From Gilliamella sp. wkB7 (GTDB lineage Bacteria; Pseudomonadota; Gammaproteobacteria; Enterobacterales; Orbaceae), in contig NZ_CM004509.1 of the NCBI RefSeq assembly GCF_001693435.1, forward strand, positions 620,001 through 684,000: DNA of 64,000 nucleotides. Direction: 5' to 3'. The first letter of the stretch is position 1; every line of letters starts with the position of its first letter. The translations under genes were made by a program, and so were the position numbers. This document shows, in pieces, positions 45,501-55,577 of this stretch. Below the pieces are notes generated by a model that did not search any database, was not told the DNA's origin, and saw only the letters and a program-made list of their open reading frames with translations.

Positions 45501-47798
45501 CTAATCTGACATAAAATTTATTCGGACAATTTGTCCACTTTCATCTAATACCAGTAAACGATGTTTTCCATTTTTAGTCACAGTTAAAGCGACTTTTTCA
45601 TTATCCTTCGAATTAGCCACTAAAGTACCATCTAAAAACCACCATTTTTCACCAAATCCACCTTCAGGAATTAAATCAATCGTGACTTGATTATTGCCTG
45701 GTAATGGTCTAACGAGTTGTTTATCCCGTAAACCAACAATATTAAGTGAGGCAAAGATATCTTTACCCATTACAGGACAATTTTTATCAATTGGGGGCAG
45801 TAAAGATTGTCGTCTTTCTTTAGTTAATAACCAATTTTCTAATGAAATTGGCCACAAAGCTATCTGTTTTTTTTGTGCTCCTATACAATCAGCTGCTACA
45901 CGCTCACCACGATCATTTACCCAAATATTTATCCAACCTGAACGGTAAATATTATTTTTTAATTCACTATAGGTGCTTAATGTTGGTGGCAACATATTAT
46001 TTAATACCCATGCTGTTTTTTGACGATGACAATTAGCATCAGATTCAGGAAGTGGCTGCCCTGATGGCCAACAAATTTGGGCGCTTGAGACTGATTCAGG
46101 TTTCTCATAAGTGAGGAGAGGATGATTTAAACGACTTTCTCTATTTAATAATATCGAATTTACTTGTTGCAAAATTGGAGTTGCAGACATTGAACCATAC
46201 TGCCCAACAACAGGCGTACCGTCAGGGCGCCCAACCCAAATGCCTATTAAATATCGAGGATTCATACCAACTGCCCAAGCATCGCGATAACCATAACTGG
46301 TTCCTGTTTTATAAGCTAATAAATTGCTATTAATTAACATTTGCCGTGTTATCCATGCACTACCATCAGAGATAAAGGGTTTATTAATTAAAGGATCAGA
46401 TTGAATATATCGTAAAGGGCTCACATCCCCGTGCCTTGCAAATGCACTGTATGCACTAACAAGGTTATCCATTCTAAGTGAAGCTCCACCTAATATATAG
46501 GAAATATTCGGATCATTTGCGATAGAGGATAAAGGTAAACCAATACCCGCGAGTTTTCCTGCAAACCTTTTTGGACCATATAATTCAATTAATTGAACTG
46601 CCGGTAAATTTAATGATTTACTCAATGCATCAGAGGCACTAACTGGTCCATGAAAACCCTCATCAAAATTTGTTGGTCGATAATCAGTAGTAATACGCGG
46701 AATATCTTGTAGTAACGATTCAGAATGAATCATACCTTCATCAATAGCAAAGGCATAAATGAAAGGCTTGAGTGTAGAACCAGGAGAGCGTAACGCTCTA
46801 ATCATATCGACTTGACCAAAACGCTCTTTATCGTTAAAGTCAGCAGAACCAACATATCCTTTAACCGTCATATCGTCATGATCTACCACTAAAATTGCCA
46901 ATGATGTTTTAGGCGGGAGCTGTTTTTTTCGATTAATAGCAAGATCTTCTAAAATATATTGAATAGAAACATCAATAGTGGAATGAATAATATTATCATT
47001 AGGATATTGCTGTTTTAAACGATAAGCCAATAATGGTGCTAACTGTGGTGCTTTTCGTGGATAAACCCAAACTTCATCACGTCGAACTTGTTCAATCAAC
47101 TCTTTTGGCCAAACATCATATTGAGCAAGTCTATCTAATACTTTGTCACGAGCTTGCTTAGCTTTTTCAGGAAATCGATCTGGTCTTAATCGACTTGGTG
47201 CTTGAGGCAATACCGCCAATAATACCGCTTCACTTCGAGTTAATGCTTTAGGTTGTTTACCAAAATAAGACCAGCTAGCGGCTCCAATACCCTCAATTGT
47301 GCCTCCATAAGGCGCATGATTAATATATAAAGTTAAAATCTCTTCTTTACTATAATGTAGTTCAAGTTGAAAAGTCCGAAAGATTTGTTTTAATTTACCG
47401 ATAACTGTTCGATCATGAGGAGAGAGTAACCGAGCCACCTGCATTGAAATGGTGCTACCTCCTGAAATAATTTTATTATTGGATAAGTTTTGCCAAGCAG
47501 CTCGAAATAACGACATCGGGTTAATACCAATATGATTATAAAAATAACGATCCTCATAATTTAATAACACATCAAGATAATAATCAGGAACTTCATCAAG
47601 GCTTACCGAATAACGCCAAATACCCTTTTCATCAGCAAATCGCCATAAAGGTGTTTCATCTTGAGCAACAACGGTTTGTGTTGTTTTATTTTGCGAAATA
47701 GATAATGGAAAAAAATAATCCAAGACAAAAAAACTGCCGACTAACAAAACTGATAATAATAATAAAAAAAGAAATGATTTATAAAAGAACTTTTTCAT
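45501..47798 (-). CDS. pbpC: Penicillin-binding protein 1C
   Basis: From the ATG at 47798 the protein has 765 residues: one N-terminal membrane anchor, a transglycosylase domain (NYEDRYFYNHIGINP; GGSTISMQVARL), a transpeptidase domain (SPGSTLKPF with active Ser; SKSLN; KTGTSYGYRDAW), and the C-terminal BiPBP domain ending near the last residues. It polymerises glycan strands in the periplasm. A GTG at 47822 is nearer to the yfhM terminator and adds residues absent from relatives. Together with YfhM it is thought to repair and defend the envelope when proteases enter. Confidence 0.95.
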   Translation of the reverse strand: MKKFFYKSFLFLLLLSVLLVGSFFVLDYFFPLSISQNKTTQTVVAQDETPLWRFADEKGIWRYSVSLDEVPDYYLDVLLNYEDRYFYNHIGINPMSLFRAAWQNLSNNKIISGGSTISMQVARLLSPHDRTVIGKLKQIFRTFQLELHYSKEEILTLYINHAPYGGTIEGIGAASWSYFGKQPKALTRSEAVLLAVLPQAPSRLRPDRFPEKAKQARDKVLDRLAQYDVWPKELIEQVRRDEVWVYPRKAPQLAPLLAYRLKQQYPNDNIIHSTIDVSIQYILEDLAINRKKQLPPKTSLAILVVDHDDMTVKGYVGSADFNDKERFGQVDMIRALRSPGSTLKPFIYAFAIDEGMIHSESLLQDIPRITTDYRPTNFDEGFHGPVSASDALSKSLNLPAVQLIELYGPKRFAGKLAGIGLPLSSIANDPNISYILGGASLRMDNLVSAYSAFARHGDVSPLRYIQSDPLINKPFISDGSAWITRQMLINSNLLAYKTGTSYGYRDAWAVGMNPRYLIGIWVGRPDGTPVVGQYGSMSATPILQQVNSILLNRESRLNHPLLTYEKPESVSSAQICWPSGQPLPESDANCHRQKTAWVLNNMLPPTLSTYSELKNNIYRSGWINIWVNDRGERVAADCIGAQKKQIALWPISLENWLLTKERRQSLLPPIDKNCPVMGKDIFASLNIVGLRDKQLVRPLPGNNQVTIDLIPEGGFGEKWWFLDGTLVANSKDNEKVALTVTKNGKHRLLVLDESGQIVRINFMSD

Positions 47799-47830
47799 TA
47801 TTGATATTCGATTATCCAACACAATTTTAA

Positions 47831-47865
47831 AAAAATAAAAATTCCGCCAACGCTATTGGCGGAAT
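47831..47865 (-). terminator. Rho-independent terminator after yfhM
   Basis: Stem ATTCCGCCAA/TTGGCGGAAT with a CGCTA loop, then TTTTATTTTTTT on the minus strand. It lies between yfhM and pbpC, so these two neighbours may be separate or partly read-through units. Confidence 0.88.
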
Positions 47866-47921
47866 AGTCAATGAAGTTAATCTTAGCGATAGTATTGGAA
47901 TTTTTACTATCCCTTGATTAA

Positions 47922-50900
47922 TTAATTACTTTCTTTATTAGGAACAGATATCGTCATCAAATCTGGTGATTGTCCGATTGCAAAACGATCAGGGCTGTAC
48001 ATAGATTCAACATAAGGATAAGGAATCATGTAATTACCTGTTGTTACCGCTCTAACTAAATAAGCAACACGTTTATGATATTTTTGGCGTTCCTTATAAT
48101 TTTGGATATTAACAGCAGCAACATATCTATCATCTCTAAATTCCTGATATTTAAGTTGACTTACATCATCATCTTTCAATAAATCAGATACACCAGGAAT
48201 TGATGATAAATTCACGCTGCTATTTGAAAGATTCTGATTTTCAAGTTCTAACCCAGCTGGTAAGTAATCAACAATCAATGCATCATGAACAGGTTCTTTT
48301 GATGTTACATCTAAAATCACAACCATCATGGAACCCACTTCTAATTGGGATGGATTGATTTCGTTGCCATGTAAATCGTAATAGGTTCGAGTAATATTGA
48401 AGAAACTATCTTTCGATGTTGGTGCCGGTGGCGTTTTTCCATACCCAGAAAGCGAGAATTTAGCATAAAGTGGTCTATCATGTTCTGAATTATTGATAGA
48501 TAACCCTTGGCTTAAGGCTTCATAATTATAGGAATGAGAATAGACTGAATTAACCTCAACAATACTATCATTTATTGCCAGTTTAAATTTATCATCTTTT
48601 TTATGTTGCTCTAATGACCAACCAGCAATAAATAATGAATTTAACTCCTGAGTTGAGTAATAACGTTTATTTTTTAATAATTCTGATAAATTAACTAAAT
48701 AATTGGCTTGATTTTTTGTGTCCATGTCGTTTTCAATTAATAACGATAAAATTAATGTTTGATCACGAACCTCAGTACCATAATTACCCCGCCATGTACT
48801 GTAGTTATACGGAGTAGTGAAGATTAATGGTAATAATTTATCATAAACAGATGTCAAACCATTTAACTTCGCGCTTAAGGCTAATTGAGCCAAAGGTAAC
48901 GGACTATAGATAAATGATTTATCCTTGCTGATCTTATCTGATAAATAATTAATCTCATTACGCATCGCTGAGGTAATCTTATTTTGTTTAGATAGTATCA
49001 TCAACGCATAAGCTTTAATAGAGAGTTTTTCAAACTCAAGTGCATTTTCATCCCTATAATAATAAAGATTATTAAATGCAGAAGTATCATAAATATATTG
49101 ACCAAGACGCGACATTGCTACATCAAGAGCTTTATCATTTACCTGATAACCTCGCTCTTTAGCTTGCAATAAAAAGTCAGTAGCATAAACAGTAAGCCAA
49201 TGTTCTTCTTCGCTATGATTACTCCATAAACCAAAACTACCATTACTACGTTGCATTGATAAAATCCGTGAAATGCCTTTTTGAATTTTTTCTCGGCGTT
49301 TATCATCAGAATCAGTTTTAATACCTAACTGTGCAAGCTGTTCACTGTTAGCATATAAAGATGGGAATAATCCACTGGTTGTCTGTTCTAAACAGCCATA
49401 AGGATAGGCAAATAAACTTTTGATATATTGAGCAATATTCAATGGTGGATGATTAGAGATAACCAATTGCCCTTCAATGGTATTTTCAATCAGTCCCATT
49501 AACGCTTCGTCAGGTAATTTCCAACTTTTCTTTTCATCTAACACTACATCAAAATATCTTGTAGTTGCAGCATAGGCTGGTCTTACGCCGATAGCCCATG
49601 AACGATGAATATCAAAATCTGAATTATCATCAATAACAATCCCTTTCACATCTATATTTATAGTACCTTTACCATAACCATAATCTGCGACAACAGGAAT
49701 TTGAATAATATTTTTTTGTTTGCTATCAAGTCTGACAGGAATAGATTTTACATCATTTTGATGAATCAACCCCGTTGTTGATACTTCAACTTGCATATTT
49801 TGAGTCGTATCAGTCAAATTATGAAGATCTAATGCTAATACTGCTTGATCTCCCCCAGATAAAAAGCGTGGAGTTGTTAATTCGGCAATAACAGGAGCGG
49901 CAACTTTCATCGTTTTTTCTGCTTTACCAAAACGATTGTCATCCCATGCTTGCGCCATGATGCGCAATTCACCATTAAAATTAGGTAATGGTAAATCAAT
50001 AACACCCTCACCTTGGTCATTTAACTGAATGGTTTTCAATTGTTGAGCAACAATAAGAACTTCATTAGACGGTTTTTTTCCGCCAGCGCCCATCGCATCA
50101 CCACCAAAACTCATGTTAACATTACGCCCTGAAGCCTCAATTAACTTACCATAAACATCAAAAATATCGACATCATAACGTTTACGCCCTAAAAATCCAG
50201 CATAAGGATCTGGCGTAACATAATCAGTAATATTTAATACACCAGAATCAACAGCTGAAACTAACACTGTGACTTGTTTATCTTTTTGGATAAATTTTTC
50301 ATCCATTTTGATTTTAATTGGAACAGTACTTTCTGGTTTCACTTGTTTTGGTGCATTTATTGAAATATTTAAATGGCGATTTGTTGTATCAGTAGGTAAA
50401 TAAAGCAAACCAATTGCTCGTTTTACTGTTTGTACGGCAGCATTAGTTGATGGACGGATTATCATGGCATTAATATAAATATCATGTCTTCCCCAATCTT
50501 TAATTGGTATATCGACATCTAAACCTTTTTCACCAACAGTAATTGCTTTTTTCCAAATGATACCATCATTCGTTTCAAGAGAGATATAACCAGAGCCTGC
50601 TACTGGAGCTTGAACGTTGACTTTAGCCACATCACCGACATTATAAAATGGTTTATCAATACTTAACTTAACTTGATCGGGACGTACTGATTTCGTACCA
50701 CGTGTATTATCCTCCCAATCATAACCTGACCAAAAGCGAAAGCTTGTCACTACTTTAGACGCTTCATCGATCACTTCAACACGATAAGATCCATAATCAC
50801 TGGTTAAATAGCTTATTTTAGTCGTACTATCCTTTTCAATTGATAGCTGATCTTCCGAAATAACAATCTCACTGGAATTATGATTAAGTTGCCAGCCATC

Positions 50901-52976
50901 TTCACTTGACCAAGTCCAATAATATTCACGACGTTCACGAATCAATCTTGTTTTTAACGAGTTTGTGGCCAGTTTGTTACCGTCTAGATCAACATAAGCA
51001 ATTTCAAATTCCGCATTAGTCCCTATATCAACGGTAGGACGCTCATAATAATTATCAGTATTCCAATCATAATAAGGTGAATCACCAATCAATGCTCGGA
51101 TAGCTGGTAATTGATTAGCAGGCCAAATGGTTTGAGTTGCATAACGTGTAACCGGTCTACCGCCTGAATCGAGTAAACTCGCTTGTAAAACTACTTTCAC
51201 TGGAGAATGTAAATTTGCCCAATTACTCCTTTTAATATGAAGCTGGGTTAGACCATCGTTATCTAATGTTTCTTCAAAAGAACCAAGTTCACTATAAAGA
51301 TTACCATCTGTCACTGAACCAATTTTGAAATCGGCTAATCCGGTAATGGAGTCAACTTTCTTTAAATAAACATTAGCGTTTAGGCGATTATCTGATGCTG
51401 GTGCACCATACAAATACCAACCTTTGATATCAAAGTTAACATCTTCATCGTTTAATATTGGACCGTCTGACGAACTGGTTATTTCCATCGCCATACGTTC
51501 TGGCAAAAATTCTTCCACGTTGAAATACCAATAACGATAGATATCATCACCTAAATTAAAACGAATTGACCATTTACCTGTTGCCGCATCAGATGGAATG
51601 ACAAAATTTGCCTGATATAAACCATTGGTATTAGCACTGCTTTTTAATTGAAAATTTTTAACTACACGCCCATCAGTTGAAATCGCATCGGCAATAATTG
51701 GTTGATCAGGCAATGGTTGCCCATCCGCATCACGCAATAATGCATTAAAATAGACGGTTTCATCTGGACGATAAAGATCTCGTGGACCAAAAACAAATAA
51801 TTGTGCATGAGAATAAGGAGTACCGGATAAATCGAATTCAGTCAAATTAAGGGCATTGCGATCTACATATATAAATGAAGTTTGTTTTCCATCATTGGCA
51901 AGCAATATCCAGTTATCATCATGGGTATTCATAGAAAATTCAGCATAACCATCTTTATCTGTTTTTTCCAAAACACTACAATCGTCGTCTTTTATTCTTA
52001 CATAACGACAAGATATTTCGATATTTGCAAGAGGCTTACCATCATCTAAACCATGAGCCATAACCGAAAATCTATGGTTTTTGTAGTTATGAACTGAAAT
52101 ACCAATATTACTTATTGAAAATAGGGTTGCTGGATTTGATTCATTGTAAGTTCCAGCTTCATTCATCACCGCAACATAAACACCTTCTTGTTTAAGTTCA
52201 CTAATTTTAGAAAGATTGACTAAAACAGTTTCTTGGGCATTAGGTTTAGGATTGAGATCAAAACGTGACGAGTAAACTAAATCAGCATAACTATTGAGTT
52301 CTTCTGAGCGCCAAGCATATAGCATATTAATAAAGCCAAATTTATCAAAGAAATCACTTATTTTTTCTGGCTTAATTTTAAAAAAGTTTATGTCGACCTT
52401 ATTAACGTTCAATGTCGTCACAGGTAATCCACTCATGGACTTACTCGGTAATAATAATCCAGTACTTGCAAAATTTACTAATGGCTGACGATCCCTAGTG
52501 GTTAATTCTTTTTCATAAACTGATTGTAAACTCTTGTTATTAATCGCCGTTAACATTTTATCAATGGTTAAATCTAATTTACGATTTGGTGCAAGATAAC
52601 GATGTCTTAATTCCAAACCATTATCAGACAACTCCCAGTCACCATCGACAACACCCGTTTCCTTGTCAACTAATTTCAGTAAATTTGAAAAATTTAATTT
52701 AGGAAGAAGTGGAACAGAAAAAGTCACGACTAAAGTACTTGATCCATCAATAATCATCTCAGAACAATCAAGAATTTCAAATTTTTTATCTTTATATTTT
52801 TCGATTAATTCTGGTGTTGGATTAAATACATTATGCAATTGCGAATTAACACTCGAGTTTTGAGTTGTGCTATTTTTTTGATTAGCGGGTATATTTGTCG
52901 TTAGCTCGTTGTTTTTTGCTTGTGCACATAGTGTTAAAAACAAACCCAACATAGCTAAGTGTTTTATTAATCTCAT
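47922..52976 (-). CDS. yfhM: Bacterial alpha-2-macroglobulin (YfhM)
   Basis: From the ATG at 52976 the protein has 1684 residues, close to E. coli YfhM (1653). It contains MG-type domains (FGPRDLYRPDETVYFNALLRDADGQPLP), a bait region, and the thioester motif CLEQ in YPYGCLEQTTSG (Cys1195). The thioester traps attacking proteases in the periplasm. The signal sequence LGLFLTLCAQAKN has a Cys but with Leu at -1, which is a poor lipobox, whereas E. coli YfhM is a lipoprotein. So membrane anchoring is uncertain here. It is upstream of pbpC, its usual partner. Confidence 0.95.
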   Translation of the reverse strand: MRLIKHLAMLGLFLTLCAQAKNNELTTNIPANQKNSTTQNSSVNSQLHNVFNPTPELIEKYKDKKFEILDCSEMIIDGSSTLVVTFSVPLLPKLNFSNLLKLVDKETGVVDGDWELSDNGLELRHRYLAPNRKLDLTIDKMLTAINNKSLQSVYEKELTTRDRQPLVNFASTGLLLPSKSMSGLPVTTLNVNKVDINFFKIKPEKISDFFDKFGFINMLYAWRSEELNSYADLVYSSRFDLNPKPNAQETVLVNLSKISELKQEGVYVAVMNEAGTYNESNPATLFSISNIGISVHNYKNHRFSVMAHGLDDGKPLANIEISCRYVRIKDDDCSVLEKTDKDGYAEFSMNTHDDNWILLANDGKQTSFIYVDRNALNLTEFDLSGTPYSHAQLFVFGPRDLYRPDETVYFNALLRDADGQPLPDQPIIADAISTDGRVVKNFQLKSSANTNGLYQANFVIPSDAATGKWSIRFNLGDDIYRYWYFNVEEFLPERMAMEITSSSDGPILNDEDVNFDIKGWYLYGAPASDNRLNANVYLKKVDSITGLADFKIGSVTDGNLYSELGSFEETLDNDGLTQLHIKRSNWANLHSPVKVVLQASLLDSGGRPVTRYATQTIWPANQLPAIRALIGDSPYYDWNTDNYYERPTVDIGTNAEFEIAYVDLDGNKLATNSLKTRLIRERREYYWTWSSEDGWQLNHNSSEIVISEDQLSIEKDSTTKISYLTSDYGSYRVEVIDEASKVVTSFRFWSGYDWEDNTRGTKSVRPDQVKLSIDKPFYNVGDVAKVNVQAPVAGSGYISLETNDGIIWKKAITVGEKGLDVDIPIKDWGRHDIYINAMIIRPSTNAAVQTVKRAIGLLYLPTDTTNRHLNISINAPKQVKPESTVPIKIKMDEKFIQKDKQVTVLVSAVDSGVLNITDYVTPDPYAGFLGRKRYDVDIFDVYGKLIEASGRNVNMSFGGDAMGAGGKKPSNEVLIVAQQLKTIQLNDQGEGVIDLPLPNFNGELRIMAQAWDDNRFGKAEKTMKVAAPVIAELTTPRFLSGGDQAVLALDLHNLTDTTQNMQVEVSTTGLIHQNDVKSIPVRLDSKQKNIIQIPVVADYGYGKGTINIDVKGIVIDDNSDFDIHRSWAIGVRPAYAATTRYFDVVLDEKKSWKLPDEALMGLIENTIEGQLVISNHPPLNIAQYIKSLFAYPYGCLEQTTSGLFPSLYANSEQLAQLGIKTDSDDKRREKIQKGISRILSMQRSNGSFGLWSNHSEEEHWLTVYATDFLLQAKERGYQVNDKALDVAMSRLGQYIYDTSAFNNLYYYRDENALEFEKLSIKAYALMILSKQNKITSAMRNEINYLSDKISKDKSFIYSPLPLAQLALSAKLNGLTSVYDKLLPLIFTTPYNYSTWRGNYGTEVRDQTLILSLLIENDMDTKNQANYLVNLSELLKNKRYYSTQELNSLFIAGWSLEQHKKDDKFKLAINDSIVEVNSVYSHSYNYEALSQGLSINNSEHDRPLYAKFSLSGYGKTPPAPTSKDSFFNITRTYYDLHGNEINPSQLEVGSMMVVILDVTSKEPVHDALIVDYLPAGLELENQNLSNSSVNLSSIPGVSDLLKDDDVSQLKYQEFRDDRYVAAVNIQNYKERQKYHKRVAYLVRAVTTGNYMIPYPYVESMYSPDRFAIGQSPDLMTISVPNKESN

Positions 52977-53149
52977 TATTCCACCCAATTCCTTTTATTT
53001 CACTAAATGTTGTGACTATTTTTTGTCAATATTATGCACTGTCACCAAACATTTAGCAAAATATCTTTACAGATAAATTGAATTTTAGGTAAGCAAGCAA
53101 ATTTTTGAAAGAATCATTGATCTGTGTTTATTGGAAAGTAGTATTACTG

Positions 53150-53189
53150 ATATTTAGAACTTATTGTGTTATCAATAAGTTCTAAATAT
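53150..53189. repeat. 17-base perfect inverted repeat between yhhQ and yfhM
   Basis: Arms of 17 bases (53150-53166 and 53173-53189) pair perfectly around a TGTTAT loop; the stem centre is TTTAGAACTTATTG. It lies 38 bases after the yhhQ stop and 174 bases before yfhM. It could be a terminator without T-tract, an mRNA-stabilising end, or a protein-binding site. Confidence 0.65.
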
Positions 53190-53226
53190 TGACAATTTCA
53201 GAATTATTAAGCAAAAACTGGTTGAT

Positions 53227-53901
53227 TTATTGTTTTTTTGCAGTTAATTTTTTTAAGATAAAATTCAAAATAATTCCATATAATGGTAAAAAGAATAAAC
53301 CACAAATTAAAATTTTAAAACTATAATCCATTAACGAAATTTCACCCCAATGATTAGCCATAAATTCATCACTACTTTTGTAAAAGGCAATAGCAAAAAA
53401 GACAATAGTATCAATACCATTACCAAAGATTGCTGAAGCTGAGGGTGCTACCCACCAAAATTGATTTTTTCTTAAATAGTTAAAAACAGTAATATCCATT
53501 AATTGCCCAACTAAATAAGCTGCAAAACTGGCTAATGCTATGCGAAAAACAAAGCTATTAAATTGGGTCAATGCTGACCAACCTACCCAATGGGTTTCGA
53601 AAAATAGAACCGAAATCAGATATGAAAACAGTAAAGCGGGAATCATAACCACAAAGATAATTTTTCTTGCCAAACTGGCACCAAAAATACGGATAGTTAA
53701 ATCAGTGGTTAAAAAAATAAATGGAAATGTAAAGGCTCCCCAAGTAGTATGAAATCCAAAAATATCAAATGGAATTTGCACCAAATAGTTACTGGAAGCA
53801 ATAACAATAATATGAAAAAAAGCTAACCAGCCTAGTGCGTTATGCTTTTGCTGTCGAGTAAATTGTTTTTCAATCAATTGTGAATGAACGTTCAAATACA
53901 T
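53227..53901 (-). CDS. yhhQ: Queuosine precursor transporter YhhQ
   Basis: A 224-residue membrane protein with about six segments, matching YhhQ (former DUF165, VUT family): HIIVIASSNYLVQIPFDIFGFHTTWGAFTFPFIFLTTDLTIRIFG and FGNGIDTIVFFAIAFY. It imports preQ0/preQ1 bases for queuosine synthesis through the inner membrane. Its gene is the last of the queF-queC-yhhQ cluster, 47 bases after queC, so the preQ1 riboswitch may also influence it by polarity. In E. coli yhhQ is elsewhere. Confidence 0.93.
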   Translation of the reverse strand: MYLNVHSQLIEKQFTRQQKHNALGWLAFFHIIVIASSNYLVQIPFDIFGFHTTWGAFTFPFIFLTTDLTIRIFGASLARKIIFVVMIPALLFSYLISVLFFETHWVGWSALTQFNSFVFRIALASFAAYLVGQLMDITVFNYLRKNQFWWVAPSASAIFGNGIDTIVFFAIAFYKSSDEFMANHWGEISLMDYSFKILICGLFFLPLYGIILNFILKKLTAKKQ

Positions 53902-53948
53902 ATTTGTTTCCTTTTTTAATGGGGTGAGAGAACCCAGATAAATATTTT

Positions 53949-54602
53949 TTAAGTTTTAGCCAGATATTCTTGTAGACCTTTATCACGCAGCATACAACTT
54001 GGGCATTTACCGCATCCCCCTTCTACACCGTAATAACAGGTATGAGTATTTTGACGAATATAATCAAGATAACCCAATTTATCAGCCATTTCCCATGTTT
54101 GTGCTTTAGTAAGATACATCAACGGCGTTTTAATATTAAACGTAAAATCCATTGCCAAATTCATGGAAACATTCACAGACTTAATAAAAATATCTCGACA
54201 ATCGGGATAACCACTAAAATCTGTTTCACATACGCCAATAATAATATCGTTAATACCTTGCTGTTTGGCATAACAACCTGCTAACAATAAAAACAGCATA
54301 TTACGACCATCGACAAACGTATTTGGATAATCGCCATCTTGTGCAGCTTTAATTTCTTGTGAATCGTCAATCAAAGCGTTATTGGTCGTCTGTTTAATAA
54401 CCGATGTATCAATTACGGTTTGCTTGACACCTAAATCTTCAGCAATCCATTTAGCTTTATCTAATTCAATACTATGACGTTGACCATATTGAAAGCTGAT
54501 AGTTTCAACATTCTCACGTCCATAATCGGCAATGGCTTGTAATAAACATGTAGTCGAATCTTGCCCGCCAGAAAATATCACGAGTGCTTTACGATTTTTC
54601 AT
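53949..54602 (-). CDS. queC: 7-cyano-7-deazaguanine synthase QueC
   Basis: From the ATG at 54602 the protein has 217 residues with the ATP-binding PP-loop [16 protein letters not shown] and the zinc site [18 protein letters not shown] near the end. QueC converts 7-carboxy-7-deazaguanine to preQ0 using ATP and ammonia. A TTG further upstream would extend into queF, but [13 protein letters not shown] is the usual start. The gene begins 28 bases after queF. The earlier genes queD and queE are not in this window. Confidence 0.96.
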   Translation of the reverse strand: MKNRKALVIFSGGQDSTTCLLQAIADYGRENVETISFQYGQRHSIELDKAKWIAEDLGVKQTVIDTSVIKQTTNNALIDDSQEIKAAQDGDYPNTFVDGRNMLFLLLAGCYAKQQGINDIIIGVCETDFSGYPDCRDIFIKSVNVSMNLAMDFTFNIKTPLMYLTKAQTWEMADKLGYLDYIRQNTHTCYYGVEGGCGKCPSCMLRDKGLQEYLAKT

Positions 54603-54630
54603 GAAAAAAATTCCTGTCAGATTGAACAAA

Positions 54631-55104
54631 TTAGCGATTATCGACTTTTTCAGGATAAAGATCATGATTCGCTAAACGATTGAGCGCAATTTGCTCCCAT
54701 CGAGTATCAGCTTTACCATAATTGGCATAAGGATCAATTGAAATACCTCCACGTGGTGTGAATTTACCCCACACTTCAATGTATTTAGGATCCATTAATT
54801 TGATCAGATCTTTCATAATGATATTGATGCAATCTTCATGGTAATCACCATGATTACGAAAGCTAAACAGGTACAGCTTAAGAGATTTGCTTTCAACCAT
54901 TTTAATGTTAGGCACATAAGAAATATAAATTGTGGCAAAATCAGGTTGCCCAGTAATAGGACAAAGACTGGTAAATTCCGGACAATTAAATTTAACAAAA
55001 TAATCATTACCGGGATGTTTATTATCAAAAGTTTCCAGAATTTCTGGACTATAGTTTGTTGGATAGCGAACAGACTGATCGCCTAATAATGTAACTTTAC
55101 TCAT
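54631..55104 (-). CDS. queF: NADPH-dependent preQ0 reductase QueF (short type)
   Basis: This 157-residue reductase has the nucleophile Cys48 in [14 protein letters not shown], Asp55, and the NADPH motif [22 protein letters not shown]. It reduces the nitrile of preQ0 to preQ1. The length corresponds to the single-domain Bacillus-type enzyme, not the bimodular 280-residue form of E. coli. Its ATG is preceded by AAGGA within a class I preQ1 riboswitch, so translation should fall when preQ1 is abundant. It heads queF-queC-yhhQ. Confidence 0.96.
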   Translation of the reverse strand: MSKVTLLGDQSVRYPTNYSPEILETFDNKHPGNDYFVKFNCPEFTSLCPITGQPDFATIYISYVPNIKMVESKSLKLYLFSFRNHGDYHEDCINIIMKDLIKLMDPKYIEVWGKFTPRGGISIDPYANYGKADTRWEQIALNRLANHDLYPEKVDNR

Positions 55105-55107
55105 AAT

Positions 55108-55148
55108 TTTCCTTAGTTTTTTAGCGTGGGAGGTTCACGAACCACGAG
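55108..55148 (-). ncRNA. PreQ1-I riboswitch controlling queF
   Basis: Minus-strand RNA reads CGUGG-UUCGUGAACCUC-CCACG, a five-pair P1 hairpin, followed by the A-rich tail AAAAAACUAAGGA, the hallmark of class I preQ1 riboswitches. The tail's AGG pairs with CCU of the loop to form the pseudoknot, and this includes the Shine-Dalgarno AAGGA located five bases before the queF ATG. Bound preQ1 should hide the ribosome site and lower QueF synthesis. The call rests on this motif match; folding was done by eye. Confidence 0.9.
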
Positions 55149-55464
55149 ACAAACCGCACACATTACTCTTTTTTACAAAAAAAGTCTAGAATATCGTTCT
55201 TAACCCTTGTGATTAAACATATGACGTGTGAACGAATGAATTAGTTAACTGTAAAAACTAGCGAATATTTCTCTACAAAATTATCTGTATAACGTCATAA
55301 TACCCTTCGATTTCTAATCGTTTATTAAAAAATAGTCAGGTAAATGATAATACAAAACTTCATCTTTTTTACTAGCGTTAAGGGTTAAAACAATTTTTAC
55401 AGGAATAATCTAAGTGAAATGAAAATATATTTGCCAGAATTTTAGTTATATAACATATAAAAGA

Positions 55465-55498
55465 TGACCTCAAATAGTTAAATAACTACATGAGGTCA
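55465..55498 (-). terminator. Terminator after yqjC
   Basis: Arms TGACCTCA/TGAGGTCA plus an inner stem TAGTT/AACTA; on the minus strand followed by TCTTTTATATG. It lies about 80 bases after the yqjC stop. Confidence 0.6.
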
Positions 55499-55577
55499 AT
55501 GTTGATTAAATAAATTTCAATATTATTTTGCCGTATGAACCTATTTTTTTAATTAGGGCAAAATTAAAAAATTCAGA

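Larger units (their letters stand above)
55105..55577. other. Intergenic region between yqjC and queF
   Basis: This 473-base region contains the preQ1 riboswitch next to queF (55108-55148) and a terminator hairpin of yqjC (55465-55498). The 310 bases between are AT-rich and must hold the queF promoter; I could not pick one reliably. Confidence 0.5.

Noticed and set aside
55151..55460. Possible second gene or RNA upstream of queF
   Set aside because: No frame with a ribosome site and no structure beyond the riboswitch and the yqjC terminator.
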